A DNA stretch of 64,000 nt from Roseiarcus sp963805295 (GCA_963805295.1 CAWDTW010000081.1:147233-211232); one strand, 5' to 3'. Positions 17,700 through 25,968 are shown, numbered from the stretch's first letter. Notes: a model not told the origin generated them from the letters alone. Numbers and translations: made by a program.

Positions 17700-18341
17700 A
17701 TGTTGAAGCTTATCGAGGGTTCCAATGCGTCGTTTTTCCCGCGGGAAATGGATGCGATGTTCCGCAATCGAGCGGAAATCTTTTCCGAACGGCTCGGCTG
17801 GGACGTCGTCGTGAAGAACGGCTACGAGCGAGACCGGTTCGACGACTTGAACCCTCTCTATCTCGTCTCGGTCGATCCCGACACGGAACAATATTGGGGC
17901 TCGCTGCGGCTCCTGCCGACCACCGGGCCCAACATGCTGCGCGACGTCTTTCCGCAGTTGCTGGAGGAGGGAGAGATCGTGGAGAGCGCGACGATCTGGG
18001 AATGTTCGCGCATCTGCGCCGTCGCCACGGAGGGGCAGCCGGAGCGCAGCAAGAACGGCGTCAATTATGTTCTCAGCGAACTCGTCACGGGCATCGCTGA
18101 GGTCGCGCTCCTGGCGGGACTGACCCAGATCGTCTCCGTGTTCGACGCGCGCATCTATCGCATCCTGAAGGCCGCCGGCTGCGAGCTCGAGATCATCGGC
18201 AGGCCGCAGCGAATCGGCGCCGCCATGGCCTTCGCCGGTCTCTTTCGAACCGGCCTCGACCGCCTGGAGGCGCACCGCGACGCGCTCGGAGTCGAAGGGA
18301 GCGTCCTGGCCCCCGGCGCCAAGGAACTCGCCTTCGCCTGA
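17700..18341 (+). CDS. acyl-homoserine-lactone synthase (LuxI family), copy 1
   Basis: A 213-residue LuxI-type synthase that makes an acyl-homoserine lactone from S-adenosylmethionine and an acyl-ACP or acyl-CoA. The conserved residues are present: MFRNRAEIFSERLGW (Arg, Phe and Trp), GYERDRFDDLNP (ExDxxD), GSLRLLPTTGPNML, and ESATIWECSRI (Glu and Arg). AGGAGG ends 7 bases before the ATG at 17700. By eye it is about 80-85% identical to copy 2 (20071-20712): five differences in the first ~92 residues, over 30 in the rest, which is the half that shapes the acyl-chain pocket. The two may therefore make different signals. No luxR lies next to it. Confidence 0.93.
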   Translation: MLKLIEGSNASFFPREMDAMFRNRAEIFSERLGWDVVVKNGYERDRFDDLNPLYLVSVDPDTEQYWGSLRLLPTTGPNMLRDVFPQLLEEGEIVESATIWECSRICAVATEGQPERSKNGVNYVLSELVTGIAEVALLAGLTQIVSVFDARIYRILKAAGCELEIIGRPQRIGAAMAFAGLFRTGLDRLEAHRDALGVEGSVLAPGAKELAFA

Positions 18342-18490
18342 TCGGTAGAACATAACAAGAACAGATTATCAGGGGCCGGTTAAAGCCCGTCCTCCCCTTC
18401 GCTGACCCGCGGCCGTCGGTCTTGCCGACAGCGGTTGGGTTGGCCGGCCCAACCGCGGGCCGTTCCCCGGCATATTCGAGGAGGTAGTCG

Positions 18491-18718
18491 ATGACAGCGT
18501 CCGTTCCTCCAACCCGCAAGCCGCCGAAGACCGACACGGCGCGGGGGCAGGCGATCCGCGCCTGCGCCCGCCACCTCGAGGACCTCGAGCGGGCGCACGG
18601 CCGCCCGCCGGCGGACGTGAAAGTCCGTATGACCAGCACGCCGCGCTTCATCGCGCCCGTCCCGCACGGTTCCTATTGCACCTCGCCTGCCCAACTCTGT
18701 GCGGAGCTCGCCGGATGA
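18491..18718 (+). CDS. orfA - small ORF of unknown function
   Basis: A 75-residue ORF with a good ribosome-binding site (GAGGAGG, 7 bases from the ATG) and a 4-base overlap (ATGA) with the next ORF, which supports real translation. The product is basic (MTASVPPTRKPPKTDTARGQ, ACARHLEDLERAHGR) and soluble. I do not recognise it. A truncated copy at 17176 precedes luxI copy 1, so it is part of the duplicated cassette. Confidence 0.5.
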   Translation: MTASVPPTRKPPKTDTARGQAIRACARHLEDLERAHGRPPADVKVRMTSTPRFIAPVPHGSYCTSPAQLCAELAG

Positions 18719-19251
18719 CCAAGACCCCCTCAACGAAGCGCGGCGTCCGCAAGCCGCGAGACCTCGCCGACGCGGCCCGGGAGAGGCTCGACGCGACGCC
18801 GGAGCGGCTCGCGCGGGCGAGGGACTCCGGCAGGCGCCGACCCGAGACGCCGACCGGCTCCGCCGCATCCTCGACCCGTTCGACACCATGCGCGCCAACC
18901 GCGTGCTCGCCCCGCACGACGCAAAACTCAACGACATCCGCTGGCTGATCGGCGAATCGCTGCGCCGCACCCATCAGCGCGCCCGGCTTCGGCCCGCGCC
19001 CCGGCCTACCGCAGTCCGAGGCCGCGCTCCACGCGCGCGACAAGCTGCGCAAGGCGGAGGACAGAGTGGGCCCCGCCGCCTGGCCGATCGTGACCCGGAT
19101 CGTCATCGAGGGCGCGGGCGTGCGCGAGTGCCGCGGCTTCGTCCCTGAACTCGCCACTCCCTGGCGCGCCGACGCCGTCGTCGCCGACCGCCTGCGGGTC
19201 GCGCTCGATACGCTCGGCGAGCTGATGGGGGTGACGCCGAGGCGGGGGTGA
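18715..19251 (+). pseudogene. orfB - unrecognised ORF carrying two compensating frameshifts
   Basis: The ATG at 18715 overlaps the orfA stop. The reading frame moves twice: from MTKTPSTKRGVRKPRDLADA into DADRLRRILDPFDTMRANRV (shift near 18830), then back near 18978 into ESALHARDKLRKAEDRVG-like sequence (SEAALHARDKLRKAEDRV) and VIEGAGVRECRGFVPELATP, WRADAVVADRLRVALDTLGE, ending at 19251. The first shift lacks one base (or has two extra) and the second does the opposite. All three pieces look coding and together give ~178 residues. I do not recognise the family; the C-terminal helical part resembles phage-related small proteins. Confidence 0.45.
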
Positions 19252-19382
19252 CGACGCTGCAGCCGTCGGGCGCGTTAGCGGGCTGAGCCGAGAGGAGCCC
19301 GCAATCGGCGGCAGGCGCAAGGAATACACAGCTCTCAGCATGCCTAACAGGGGCGGTGAGGCTCGAGTGAGTGGAGGTTCTC

Positions 19383-19734
19383 ATGAGCGCGAACAGCACG
19401 GTCGCGGGGGAGCAACGGCAACCGGCCAAACGCGGTCCGGGGTTGTTCTCGAAGGGGTGGCGCGGGTTCATCCGCATGGTGGCGCCGGGGCGCGCGCGCC
19501 GGCGCCGGGTCGCCCGCGGCGGCTCCGAAAGCCATAGTCGGCGTCAAGAAATCCGCGGTGTACCGAGACGGGCGCGGCCAATTTCGCGTCATCGAGTTCT
19601 TCCTGCCCGCCGACTTGCTGACGGATATGAGGAAGCCGATCGAAATCCAGTTCCTGGAAGGCGAGGAGCTCGTCAGCGGGGCGCAATTCGGCAAGGCAAT
19701 CCATTCAAATTTCCACAATATTGAACCAACCTAA
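19383..19734 (+). pseudogene. orfC - unrecognised ORF with one frameshift
   Basis: The ATG at 19383 has GTGGAGG upstream and gives MSANSTVAGEQRQPAKRGPG then LFSKGWRGFIRMVAPGRAR. The frame then changes between about 19490 and 19520 into APKAIVGVKKSAVYRDGRGQ, FRVIEFFLPADLLTDMRKPI, EIQFLEGEELVSGAQFGKAI, ending NIEPT. Its last ~20 codons are repeated upstream of luxI copy 1. Function unknown; presence in both copies of the cassette links it to the synthase genes. Confidence 0.45.
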
Positions 19735-19859
19735 TAGAACAATCTGACGAACTGTAAGTTGCAATGCCCGAAGCGTTTCGACAAGCAAGATGATATCGGC
19801 GCTGGTTCAAAAGCGACCGGTTTTCTGTCGGCCGCGTTGCATTCACGATTAACCATTAC

Positions 19860-19875
19860 CTTAGGGAAACCCAAG
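19860..19875 (+). promoter_or_regulatory. candidate lux-box-like dyad upstream of luxI copy 2
   Basis: CTTAGGGAAACCCAAG, the counterpart of the element at 17502. CTT-A-GGG AAA CCC-AAG is the more symmetrical of the two. It lies about 195 bases before the start of luxI copy 2, inside the same conserved block. Confidence 0.35.
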
Positions 19876-20070
19876 TTGTTCAGCAGTACAAATTGACAAC
19901 GACGTCCGATTTACCCAGACTTGAACAAAGCAAGAACTCTCCTCGTCCTCCCTTCGGGAAGCTCACCCACCGCTCGGAGGGGCGCCGCTGCTGCGCGAGG
20001 GCGACGCGAGGGCGACGATCGCAGCGGCGTGGGGCCGCGAGATCGGAGAACCGGTTGGAGGAGCACTGCG

Positions 20071-20712
20071 ATGCTGAAGCTTATCGAAGGGTCCTATGCG
20101 TCGTTTTTCCCGCGGGAAATCGATGCGATGTTCCGCAATCGAGCGGAAACTTTTTCCCAACGGTTCGGCTGGGACGTCGTGGTGAAGAACGGCTATGAGC
20201 GAGACCGGTTCGACGACTTGAACCCTCTCTATCTCGTGTCGGTCGATCCCGACACGGAACAGTATTGGGGCTCGCTGCGGCTCCTGCCGACGACCGGCCC
20301 GAACATGCTGCGCGACGTCTTTCCGCAACTGCTCGAAGAGGGGGAGGTCGTCGAGAGCGCGACGATCTGGGAAAGCTCCCGCATCTGCGCCGTCGCCGCG
20401 CGCGGGCGGCCGGAGCGCAGCAAGAACAGCGTCAACTACGTTCTCAGCGAACTGATCGCGGGCATCGGAGAAGTGGCGCTCCTTGCGGGACTGACTCAGA
20501 TCGCCTCCGTGTTCGACGCGCGCATCTACCGCGTCCTGAAGACCGCTGGCTGCAAACCTCTGATCATCGGCAAGCCGCAGCGCATCGGGTCCGTCACCGC
20601 CTTCGCCGGATTGTTCGAGCCAGACCAGGAACGGCTGAAGGCGTTCCGGGCCGAGCTCGGCATGGGAGATTCGGTGCTGGCGCCGGGGGCAGGAGAACTC
20701 GCCTTCGCATGA
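20071..20712 (+). CDS. acyl-homoserine-lactone synthase (LuxI family), copy 2
   Basis: A 213-residue paralogue of the synthase at 17700 with the same catalytic residues (MFRNRAETFSQRFGW; YERDRFDDLNP; RLLPTTGPNML; ESATIWESSRI). GGAGGAG lies 6 bases before the ATG at 20071. Differences from copy 1 cluster after residue ~93, for example CKPLIIGKPQRIGSVTAFAG against CELEIIGRPQRIGAAMAFAG. Tandem duplication of cassette plus synthase explains the arrangement. The former receptor gene probably followed downstream; today an IS1634-type element lies between it and the luxR gene at 23.4 kb. Confidence 0.93.
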   Translation: MLKLIEGSYASFFPREIDAMFRNRAETFSQRFGWDVVVKNGYERDRFDDLNPLYLVSVDPDTEQYWGSLRLLPTTGPNMLRDVFPQLLEEGEVVESATIWESSRICAVAARGRPERSKNSVNYVLSELIAGIGEVALLAGLTQIASVFDARIYRVLKTAGCKPLIIGKPQRIGSVTAFAGLFEPDQERLKAFRAELGMGDSVLAPGAGELAFA

Positions 20713-20921
20713 GCTGCTCGCCGCGCCGCGGCGGCGAGGCCGGGCGCGCATGCCGGCGCTTTCCTGTGGAGAACTCGGACCGTCGACCTGGAAGGTAGTG
20801 GGCGCCCACTACCATCCGGAAGGCGCGCTTGCATGTTCACCGCTTCCGTGCATAGGATGTTAGCATCGTTCACGTTCTGATCTCCCCAGATTTGCGCGTT
20901 GTCAGTTGTTCCAAGTCGTCG

Positions 20922-20936
20922 CTAACTCGCAGTTAG
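20922..20936. promoter_or_regulatory. 15-bp dyad upstream of a small ORF
   Basis: CTAACT-CGC-AGTTAG is a perfect 6-bp inverted repeat with a 3-base centre, 17 bases before the ATG at 20954. It could be an operator for the small ORF, but a chance occurrence is possible. Confidence 0.25.
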
Positions 20937-20953
20937 GGCATGACCGAACTGGC

Positions 20954-21199
20954 ATGACCAATATGGAGGCTAAGGTGGCCAAAAGCTCCAAGGCGTGGAG
21001 ACAGGAAGAGACCGAACCGAAGCCGAAGATCGGCGAATTGACGCTGTCGGCGTTCGAGTCGCGTCGCCTGCTGGCGATTTGTGTCGAGTTGATTGACCTG
21101 TGTTCAAAGGTGTCCGGCAAGATCGATCCTGCGGTTGGTCACTTGGTCGCTCACCCGCGTGACGAGGTGCTTATCGAAATGTTCGATTTTCGACCCTAA
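20954..21199 (+). CDS. small protein of unknown function between luxI copy 2 and the IS element
   Basis: An 81-residue ORF beginning MTNMEAKVAKSSKAWRQEET. The centre (IGELTLSAFESRRLLAICVE, LIDLCSKVSGKIDPAVGH) looks like an amphipathic helical soluble protein; there is no signal peptide. The longer frame opens at 20906. I do not recognise it. Its location between synthase and receptor suggests that it belongs to the quorum-sensing locus, perhaps as a modulator, but this is inference from position only. Confidence 0.4.
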   Translation: MTNMEAKVAKSSKAWRQEETEPKPKIGELTLSAFESRRLLAICVELIDLCSKVSGKIDPAVGHLVAHPRDEVLIEMFDFRP

Positions 21200-21229
21200 T
21201 GGGGGGGAATAAAATGCTCAGAGACGTAA

Positions 21230-23171
21230 TACCCGACTTGAACAGTAAACTCGCCCTCGCGCGTGCAAGGCATTGATATTATTGAGGGCGGTCAAGCATT
21301 TTTCAAAATGTAGTGCCGCGTGTGCGCAGCATTACCGCTTGATATTTGGCGACGAATCGCTTTGTGTGGTGCTCTGTTGTGAGAGCCCCATGTTCTTCCG
21401 CCTCAAGAAGTCTGGCGACCGCGGCTACGTCCAGATCGTCGAGAACAAACGCGAAGGCGCGGCCGTGCGCCAGAGGGTGATCGCCAATCTCGGCCGCGCC
21501 GACGACCTGGTCGCCTCCGGCGCGCTCGCCTCGCTTCTTGCCTCGGGCGCCAAGCTCACCGATCAGGTGTTGCTCATTGCCTCGCTCGACCAGGACGCCG
21601 AGGGCGCGCTGTCGGTCGCGGCCAAGCGGATCGGCGGGCCGTTGTTGTTCGGCAGGATCTGGGAGCGGCTCGGGATCGACGCCGTGCTGGCCGAGTTGCT
21701 GAAGGAACGCGGGTTCGAGTTCGCGGTCGAGCGGGCGGCGTTCGTCGCCGCCCTGCATCGGCTGTTCGTCTCGGGCTCGGACCGCGACTGCGCCTCGTGG
21801 ATGACGGATTACGACATCCCGGGCGCCGAGGGGCTCGAGCTGCATCACTTCTATCGAGCCATGGCCTGGCTCGGCGAGGAGTTGGAGGAGAAGCCGGCCG
21901 GGGCGCTGGCGCCGCGCTGCGTCAAGGACCTGATCGAAGAGAAGCTGTTCGAACGCCGCCGCGATCTGTTCACTGACCTTTCCGCCGTGTTCATGGACAC
22001 GACGAGCCTGTCGTTCTACGGCGAGGGCGGCGAGACGCTGGGCGAGCACGGCTATTCCAAGGACTACCGGCCCGACCTGGAGCAGATGATCCTCGGCCTC
22101 ATCGTCGACGGCGACGGCCGGCCGATCTGCACCGAGATGTGGCCGGGCAATACCGCCGACGTGACGACGCTGCTGCCGGTCGTCGATCGCTTGCGCCAGC
22201 GCTTTTCGATCGGCCGGGTCTGCGTCGTCGCCGACCGCGGGATGATCTCGGCCGCGACCATCGCCGGGCTGGAAGAGCGCAAGCTGGAATACATCCTGGG
22301 CGCGCGCGAGCGCTCCGACGCCGTCGTCCGCAAAATCGTGCTCGAAGACGACGATCCCTTCGTGCCCCTCCTGATCGAGCGCAAGAGGGGAGAGACGCAG
22401 CTCTTCGTCAAGCAAGTGAAGCTCGAGGGCGTTCGCTATGTCGTCTGCCGCAACGAAAAAGAGGCCGAGAACGACCGCAAGGATCGCGAAGCGATCGTCG
22501 CCGCGCTCGATGCGCAATTGAAGAAGGGCGACAAGGCGCTGATCGGCAACTCCGCCTATCGGCGGTATCTGCGCAAAGTCGGGGCCAAGGGCGGGCGGTC
22601 ATTCGAGATCGACGCCGGCAAGCTCGCCGAAGAGGCGCGCTTCGACGGCGTATTCGTCCTGCGCACCAACGCCAAGGTCACGCCGTTGCAGGCGGTCCTG
22701 CGCTACCGCGATCTGCTCCAAGTCGAGGACCTCTTCCGCAGAACCAAGGCGATCATGCGCACGCGGCCGATCTTCCATTCCTCCGACGCCGCCATCCGCG
22801 GGCATGTCTTTTGTTCCTTCCTGGCGCTGTCGATGCAGAAGCATCTCGACGACCTCGCGCGCCAAGCCGGCCTCGTCCAGGAATGGAAAGACCTCCTGCG
22901 CGATCTCGACCGCCTGCAACAGCTGCGCATCCGCCACCGCGGCGCCGATTGGCTGGTGCGCGCCGACGCTGCGCCTAGCGTGACCTCCCTCTTCAAATAC
23001 GCCCGCGTCGCCCTGCCGCCGCGCGCCCGTCAGGCCCGTCCGCCGCCGCCCCCGCCCGAACGCGCCCGAAAACGCCGCGGCCGCCCAAGGCGTAGTGCCA
23101 CGTCGACTTGAATTTCGCCGGAACGCCAACACAATCAACCACTTGCAAAAATCAGGTGTTCAAGTCGGGTA
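21230..23171 (+). mobile_element. IS1634-type insertion sequence
   Basis: A ~1.94-kb element bounded by 15-bp terminal inverted repeats, TACCCGACTTGAACA at 21230-21244 and its complement TGTTCAAGTCGGGTA at 23157-23171. It contains one transposase gene. I see no matching target duplication: the left flank belongs to the luxI side and the right flank begins directly with a cfa fragment. This suggests a deletion or rearrangement after or during insertion. Confidence 0.85.
21390..23111 (+). CDS. IS1634-family transposase
   Basis: A 573-residue DDE transposase. The N-terminus MFFRLKKSGDRGYVQIVENK is typical of the IS1634 group. Likely catalytic positions are the Asp in VFMDTTSLSFYGEG, the Asp in CVVADRGMISAATIAGLEER, and the Glu in LLQVEDLFRRTKAIMRTRPI. 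The C-terminal tail is Pro/Arg-rich (RQARPPPPPPERARKRRGR). The ATG at 21390 is chosen because family homology begins there. The gene is intact, so the element may be active. Confidence 0.92.
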   Translation: MFFRLKKSGDRGYVQIVENKREGAAVRQRVIANLGRADDLVASGALASLLASGAKLTDQVLLIASLDQDAEGALSVAAKRIGGPLLFGRIWERLGIDAVLAELLKERGFEFAVERAAFVAALHRLFVSGSDRDCASWMTDYDIPGAEGLELHHFYRAMAWLGEELEEKPAGALAPRCVKDLIEEKLFERRRDLFTDLSAVFMDTTSLSFYGEGGETLGEHGYSKDYRPDLEQMILGLIVDGDGRPICTEMWPGNTADVTTLLPVVDRLRQRFSIGRVCVVADRGMISAATIAGLEERKLEYILGARERSDAVVRKIVLEDDDPFVPLLIERKRGETQLFVKQVKLEGVRYVVCRNEKEAENDRKDREAIVAALDAQLKKGDKALIGNSAYRRYLRKVGAKGGRSFEIDAGKLAEEARFDGVFVLRTNAKVTPLQAVLRYRDLLQVEDLFRRTKAIMRTRPIFHSSDAAIRGHVFCSFLALSMQKHLDDLARQAGLVQEWKDLLRDLDRLQQLRIRHRGADWLVRADAAPSVTSLFKYARVALPPRARQARPPPPPPERARKRRGRPRRSATST

Positions 23172-23384
23172 ATAATGGAGACGAACGCCGACGTCGCGAT
23201 AGTCCTGAAGGCGGAAGTCGAGACGGTCCCCGAATTCGGATTGCCGGGCCCGCTTCGAGGCGACGGCGAATTGCGTCTCAGACAGGGTGACGCCGGTCAC
23301 CGTCGCTCCCGCGACGTCCGCAAGATAGAGCGCCATGCCGCCGAGTCCGCACCCGATGTCGAGGACCGACGCGCCCTCAATATT
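23172..23384 (-). pseudogene. fragment of a cfa paralogue, antisense to the luxR reading frame
   Basis: On the minus strand this encodes EGASVLDIGCGLGGMALYLA, DVAGATVTGVTLSETQFAVA and SKRARQSEFGDRLDFRLQDY, closely matching the SAM-binding part of cfa at about 4530-4735 but clearly not identical, so it derives from a second cfa copy. The fragment starts exactly at the right end of the IS1634-type element and ends abruptly near 23384, where luxR homology begins. Confidence 0.85.
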
Positions 23385-24116
23385 GAGCCGTCCGCCGTTA
23401 GACTGACCGACACGATTCTCGGGTACAACGAACAGGATCTGAGCGATACGTTGAGGGAGATCGCGTCGGAGATCGGCGTCAGTCATATTGCGTATCTACG
23501 GTTTTCGCCGGATAAGAGCGCAGACACGAGCTTGTTGACGGCGATCGTCACCTATTCGAGCGATTGGACGCGACGCTATTTCGCGAGACAATACGTCCAT
23601 GTGGATCCGGTCATCACGCATGGACGGAACGCCGTCGTTCCGTTTGACTGGGAGATTTTGGTTGACGCCGATCCGGCGGTGGGTGGGTTCTTCGAGGACG
23701 CGATGAACCACGGCGTCGGCCGCAACGGCCTGTCGATCCCGGTTCGAAACCGAAGAGGGATCTATGCTCTGGTCTCCTTTTCCAGCGATCAGTCGAAGCG
23801 GGAGTGGGTTCAGTACAAATTCGACAACATGGTGAAGCTTCAGCTGTTGTCAGTCCTCATCGATTCGGCTGCGAACATCAATTTCAAACTCCCTTCGCCG
23901 GCCGTGAACTTGTCCCGTCGTGAAGAACAGTGTCTGATCTGGGCGGCGAGGGGAAAAACCTATCAGGAAATTGCGGAAATCCTGGAGCTGACCTTCGGCA
24001 GCGTGAAGACCCACCTGGATTCCGCTCGCCATAAGCTGCATTGCTTGAATCTGGCCCACGCGGTCGCAGTCGCCGTCGCGACCGGGGTGATCCCCGCAAA
24101 GGCGTTGAAGTGGTGA
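23175..24116 (+). CDS. LuxR-type quorum-sensing receptor with replaced 5' end
   Basis: From about 23385 the frame encodes a near-complete LuxR protein (~243 residues). It has an autoinducer-binding domain (EIASEIGVSHIAYLRFSP; YSSDWTRRYFARQYVHVDPV with the usual Trp, Tyr and Asp-Pro; VPFDWEI; GLSIPVRNRRGIYALVSFSS) and a GerE-type HTH (LSRREEQCLIWAARGKTYQE, IAEILELTFGSVKTHLDSAR). The expected Met start is absent. The only in-frame ATG, at 23175, lies inside the antisense cfa fragment and would add ~70 unrelated residues. The native promoter and start are therefore lost or replaced. Expression would depend on the IS element or on a non-ATG start. Confidence 0.85.
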   Translation: METNADVAIVLKAEVETVPEFGLPGPLRGDGELRLRQGDAGHRRSRDVRKIERHAAESAPDVEDRRALNIEPSAVRLTDTILGYNEQDLSDTLREIASEIGVSHIAYLRFSPDKSADTSLLTAIVTYSSDWTRRYFARQYVHVDPVITHGRNAVVPFDWEILVDADPAVGGFFEDAMNHGVGRNGLSIPVRNRRGIYALVSFSSDQSKREWVQYKFDNMVKLQLLSVLIDSAANINFKLPSPAVNLSRREEQCLIWAARGKTYQEIAEILELTFGSVKTHLDSARHKLHCLNLAHAVAVAVATGVIPAKALKW

Positions 24117-24318
24117 CCGCAGGTCCGGCGCCGCGCGCCGCGGCGGGGCGGGTTTGGCGGCGTGGCCAAGGCGCCGCAATCGTCCAAAAGCGGAAGATTT
24201 GCGCGCGACGCTAAACGGGGGTCTAACCCTCTGAAAACGAATACCCGCGCCGCTAAGTCGGCGCTGGACGGCGCTCGGGTCGTACCCTCCGGTCCGCCGA
24301 AAATCGCGGAGCGCCCTC

Positions 24319-25968
24319 TCACCCCTTCCCGATCGCCAGCATGACGATGCGGACGAGGACGAGGCCGCCGGCGACGACGAGGTAGAGGCGCAGGATCCCC
24401 ATCCACGCCCTGGCGGCGAGCGAGAGCTTCGCCGGCGCCAGAGACGCCAGCGGCGGCGTCCGCCAAGCCTTGCGATGGGCCGCGACGGCTTCGACCGGCT
24501 CGTTCGTCGCCCGGCCGTTTCGGCCGAGCGCCATCAGAACGAGCGCGATGACGATCGCGACGACCCCGCCGCCGATCAGAATCCCGAGGATCGTTCGCGT
24601 GCCCGCCGAATCGGGAAACAACACCGAGACGGTCAGGATCGCCGACAGCGCCACCAGCGCGGCAATGACCGCGGCGGTGAGCGCGTTCACCCATCGCCCG
24701 TTGACCCAGGGCCCCAAGACTGCCTTGTCGTTGCAGAGAAGGAGCAGGAACACGGTCGCGCTCGGCAGCAGAACGCCGGCCAGCGTCTGCACCGCGACGG
24801 TGAGGAGCCCGAGCGGCGCGCCGGGCGTCAGCACGATCGCCGCGGCGACCGCGATGAGGCACGCATAGACCGCGTAGAAGCCCTTGGCGTCGGAGACCTT
24901 GCGGTGGAGGGAATGGCGGGCCGAGAACGCGTCGCCAATCGCATACGCGGTCGAGAGCGACACCGCCGAGGCGCCGATCAGCGCCGCGTCGATGAGGGCG
25001 ACGGCGAACATCACGCCGACGGCGCGGCCTGCGTATCTCTCGAGGCCCGCCGCGATGGCGCCCGCGTCGGTGAAATGGCCGAATTCGGGCGTTCCCGCGA
25101 ACGCCGTCGCGGTGAAGGCGATGATCGCCGCCGCGCCGGCGACGACGAGCGCGATGCCGAGCCACAGGTCCAGCCGCTCGTAATGGATGAAGCGGGGCGT
25201 GATGCGCTTGTCGATGACGTAGCTCTGCTGGAAGAAGAGCTGCCAGGGCGCGACGGTGGTGCCGACGAGCCCGATGATCAAGAGCATCACGTCGCTGAGC
25301 TTGCCTGCCGCCGGGATCTGCGGAACGAGGAAATCGTGCGCGACCTGCGCCGGCGGCGGACTGACGGCCAGATAGATCGGCGCGAGCAGCAGGCTGCCGA
25401 AGACCAGGACCATCGAGAACCGCTCGAACCGGCGGAAGTCGCCCGTGCTCGCCGCGGCGACGATGAGGCCGGCGGCGAGGATGACTCCGGCGGTCTTGTT
25501 GAGGCCGAGATAGTCGAGCGCCAGGCTAATGCCGATGAACTCGGTAACGATGGTCAGCGCGTTGAGCAGGAACAGGTCGATGACGCTGAAAGCGCCCCAG
25601 AACCGGCCGAACCGCTCGAAAATGAGCCGCGCGTGGCCGACGCCGGCGACCGCGCCGAGGCGGAGCACCATTTCCTGGTTGACGTAGAGCACCGGGATTA
25701 GGAGGGCAAGCGTCCAGAGCAGCGTCGTGCCGTAGGTCTGTCCCGCCTGGCCGTAGGTCGCGAACGCGCCCGCGTCGTTGTCGCCGGCCATCACGATGAG
25801 GCCGGGGCCGATGACGGCGAGCAGGGTGGCGAGGCGGCGCCTCCAGGTGTCGCGGGTGGCGACGTCGCCGTGGAGGATGGTTCCGAACGCGCCGCGGATG
25901 TGGCCGATGTGGGCGGCGTCGAGCACGGCGGCCTCGACCGGCTCGGCGATATGAACGTTCATCGTCAT
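24319..25968 (-). CDS. NRAMP-like divalent metal transporter
   Basis: A 549-residue protein with about 11-12 membrane helices of the NRAMP (SLC11) superfamily. The first-helix motif is GPGLIVMAGDNDAGAFATYG instead of the canonical DPGN, and helix 6 reads VGTTVAPWQLFFQQS instead of a MPH-containing segment, so the metal-selecting Met is replaced by Ala. Both changes are typical of NRAMP-related proteins whose substrate may be Mg2+ or another ion rather than Mn2+/Fe2+. A cytoplasmic N-terminal extension of about 40 residues precedes the first helix. No metal riboswitch was recognised upstream. Membrane location is certain; the substrate is not. Confidence 0.85.
   Translation of the reverse strand: MTMNVHIAEPVEAAVLDAAHIGHIRGAFGTILHGDVATRDTWRRRLATLLAVIGPGLIVMAGDNDAGAFATYGQAGQTYGTTLLWTLALLIPVLYVNQEMVLRLGAVAGVGHARLIFERFGRFWGAFSVIDLFLLNALTIVTEFIGISLALDYLGLNKTAGVILAAGLIVAAASTGDFRRFERFSMVLVFGSLLLAPIYLAVSPPPAQVAHDFLVPQIPAAGKLSDVMLLIIGLVGTTVAPWQLFFQQSYVIDKRITPRFIHYERLDLWLGIALVVAGAAAIIAFTATAFAGTPEFGHFTDAGAIAAGLERYAGRAVGVMFAVALIDAALIGASAVSLSTAYAIGDAFSARHSLHRKVSDAKGFYAVYACLIAVAAAIVLTPGAPLGLLTVAVQTLAGVLLPSATVFLLLLCNDKAVLGPWVNGRWVNALTAAVIAALVALSAILTVSVLFPDSAGTRTILGILIGGGVVAIVIALVLMALGRNGRATNEPVEAVAAHRKAWRTPPLASLAPAKLSLAARAWMGILRLYLVVAGGLVLVRIVMLAIGKG

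Noticed and set aside
20906..20953. Longer start for the 81-residue ORF
   Set aside because: The upstream extension crosses the dyad at 20922-20936 and lacks a ribosome-binding site; the ATG at 20954 is simpler.
23175..23384. Treating the first 70 codons of the luxR frame as a true N-terminal domain
   Set aside because: The opposite strand of this segment is a clear cfa fragment, so the sense translation is accidental.
24475..25701. A 408-codon plus-strand frame opposite the NRAMP-like gene
   Set aside because: Extremely Arg/Asp/Glu-rich, low-complexity translation expected from the complement of a membrane protein gene.
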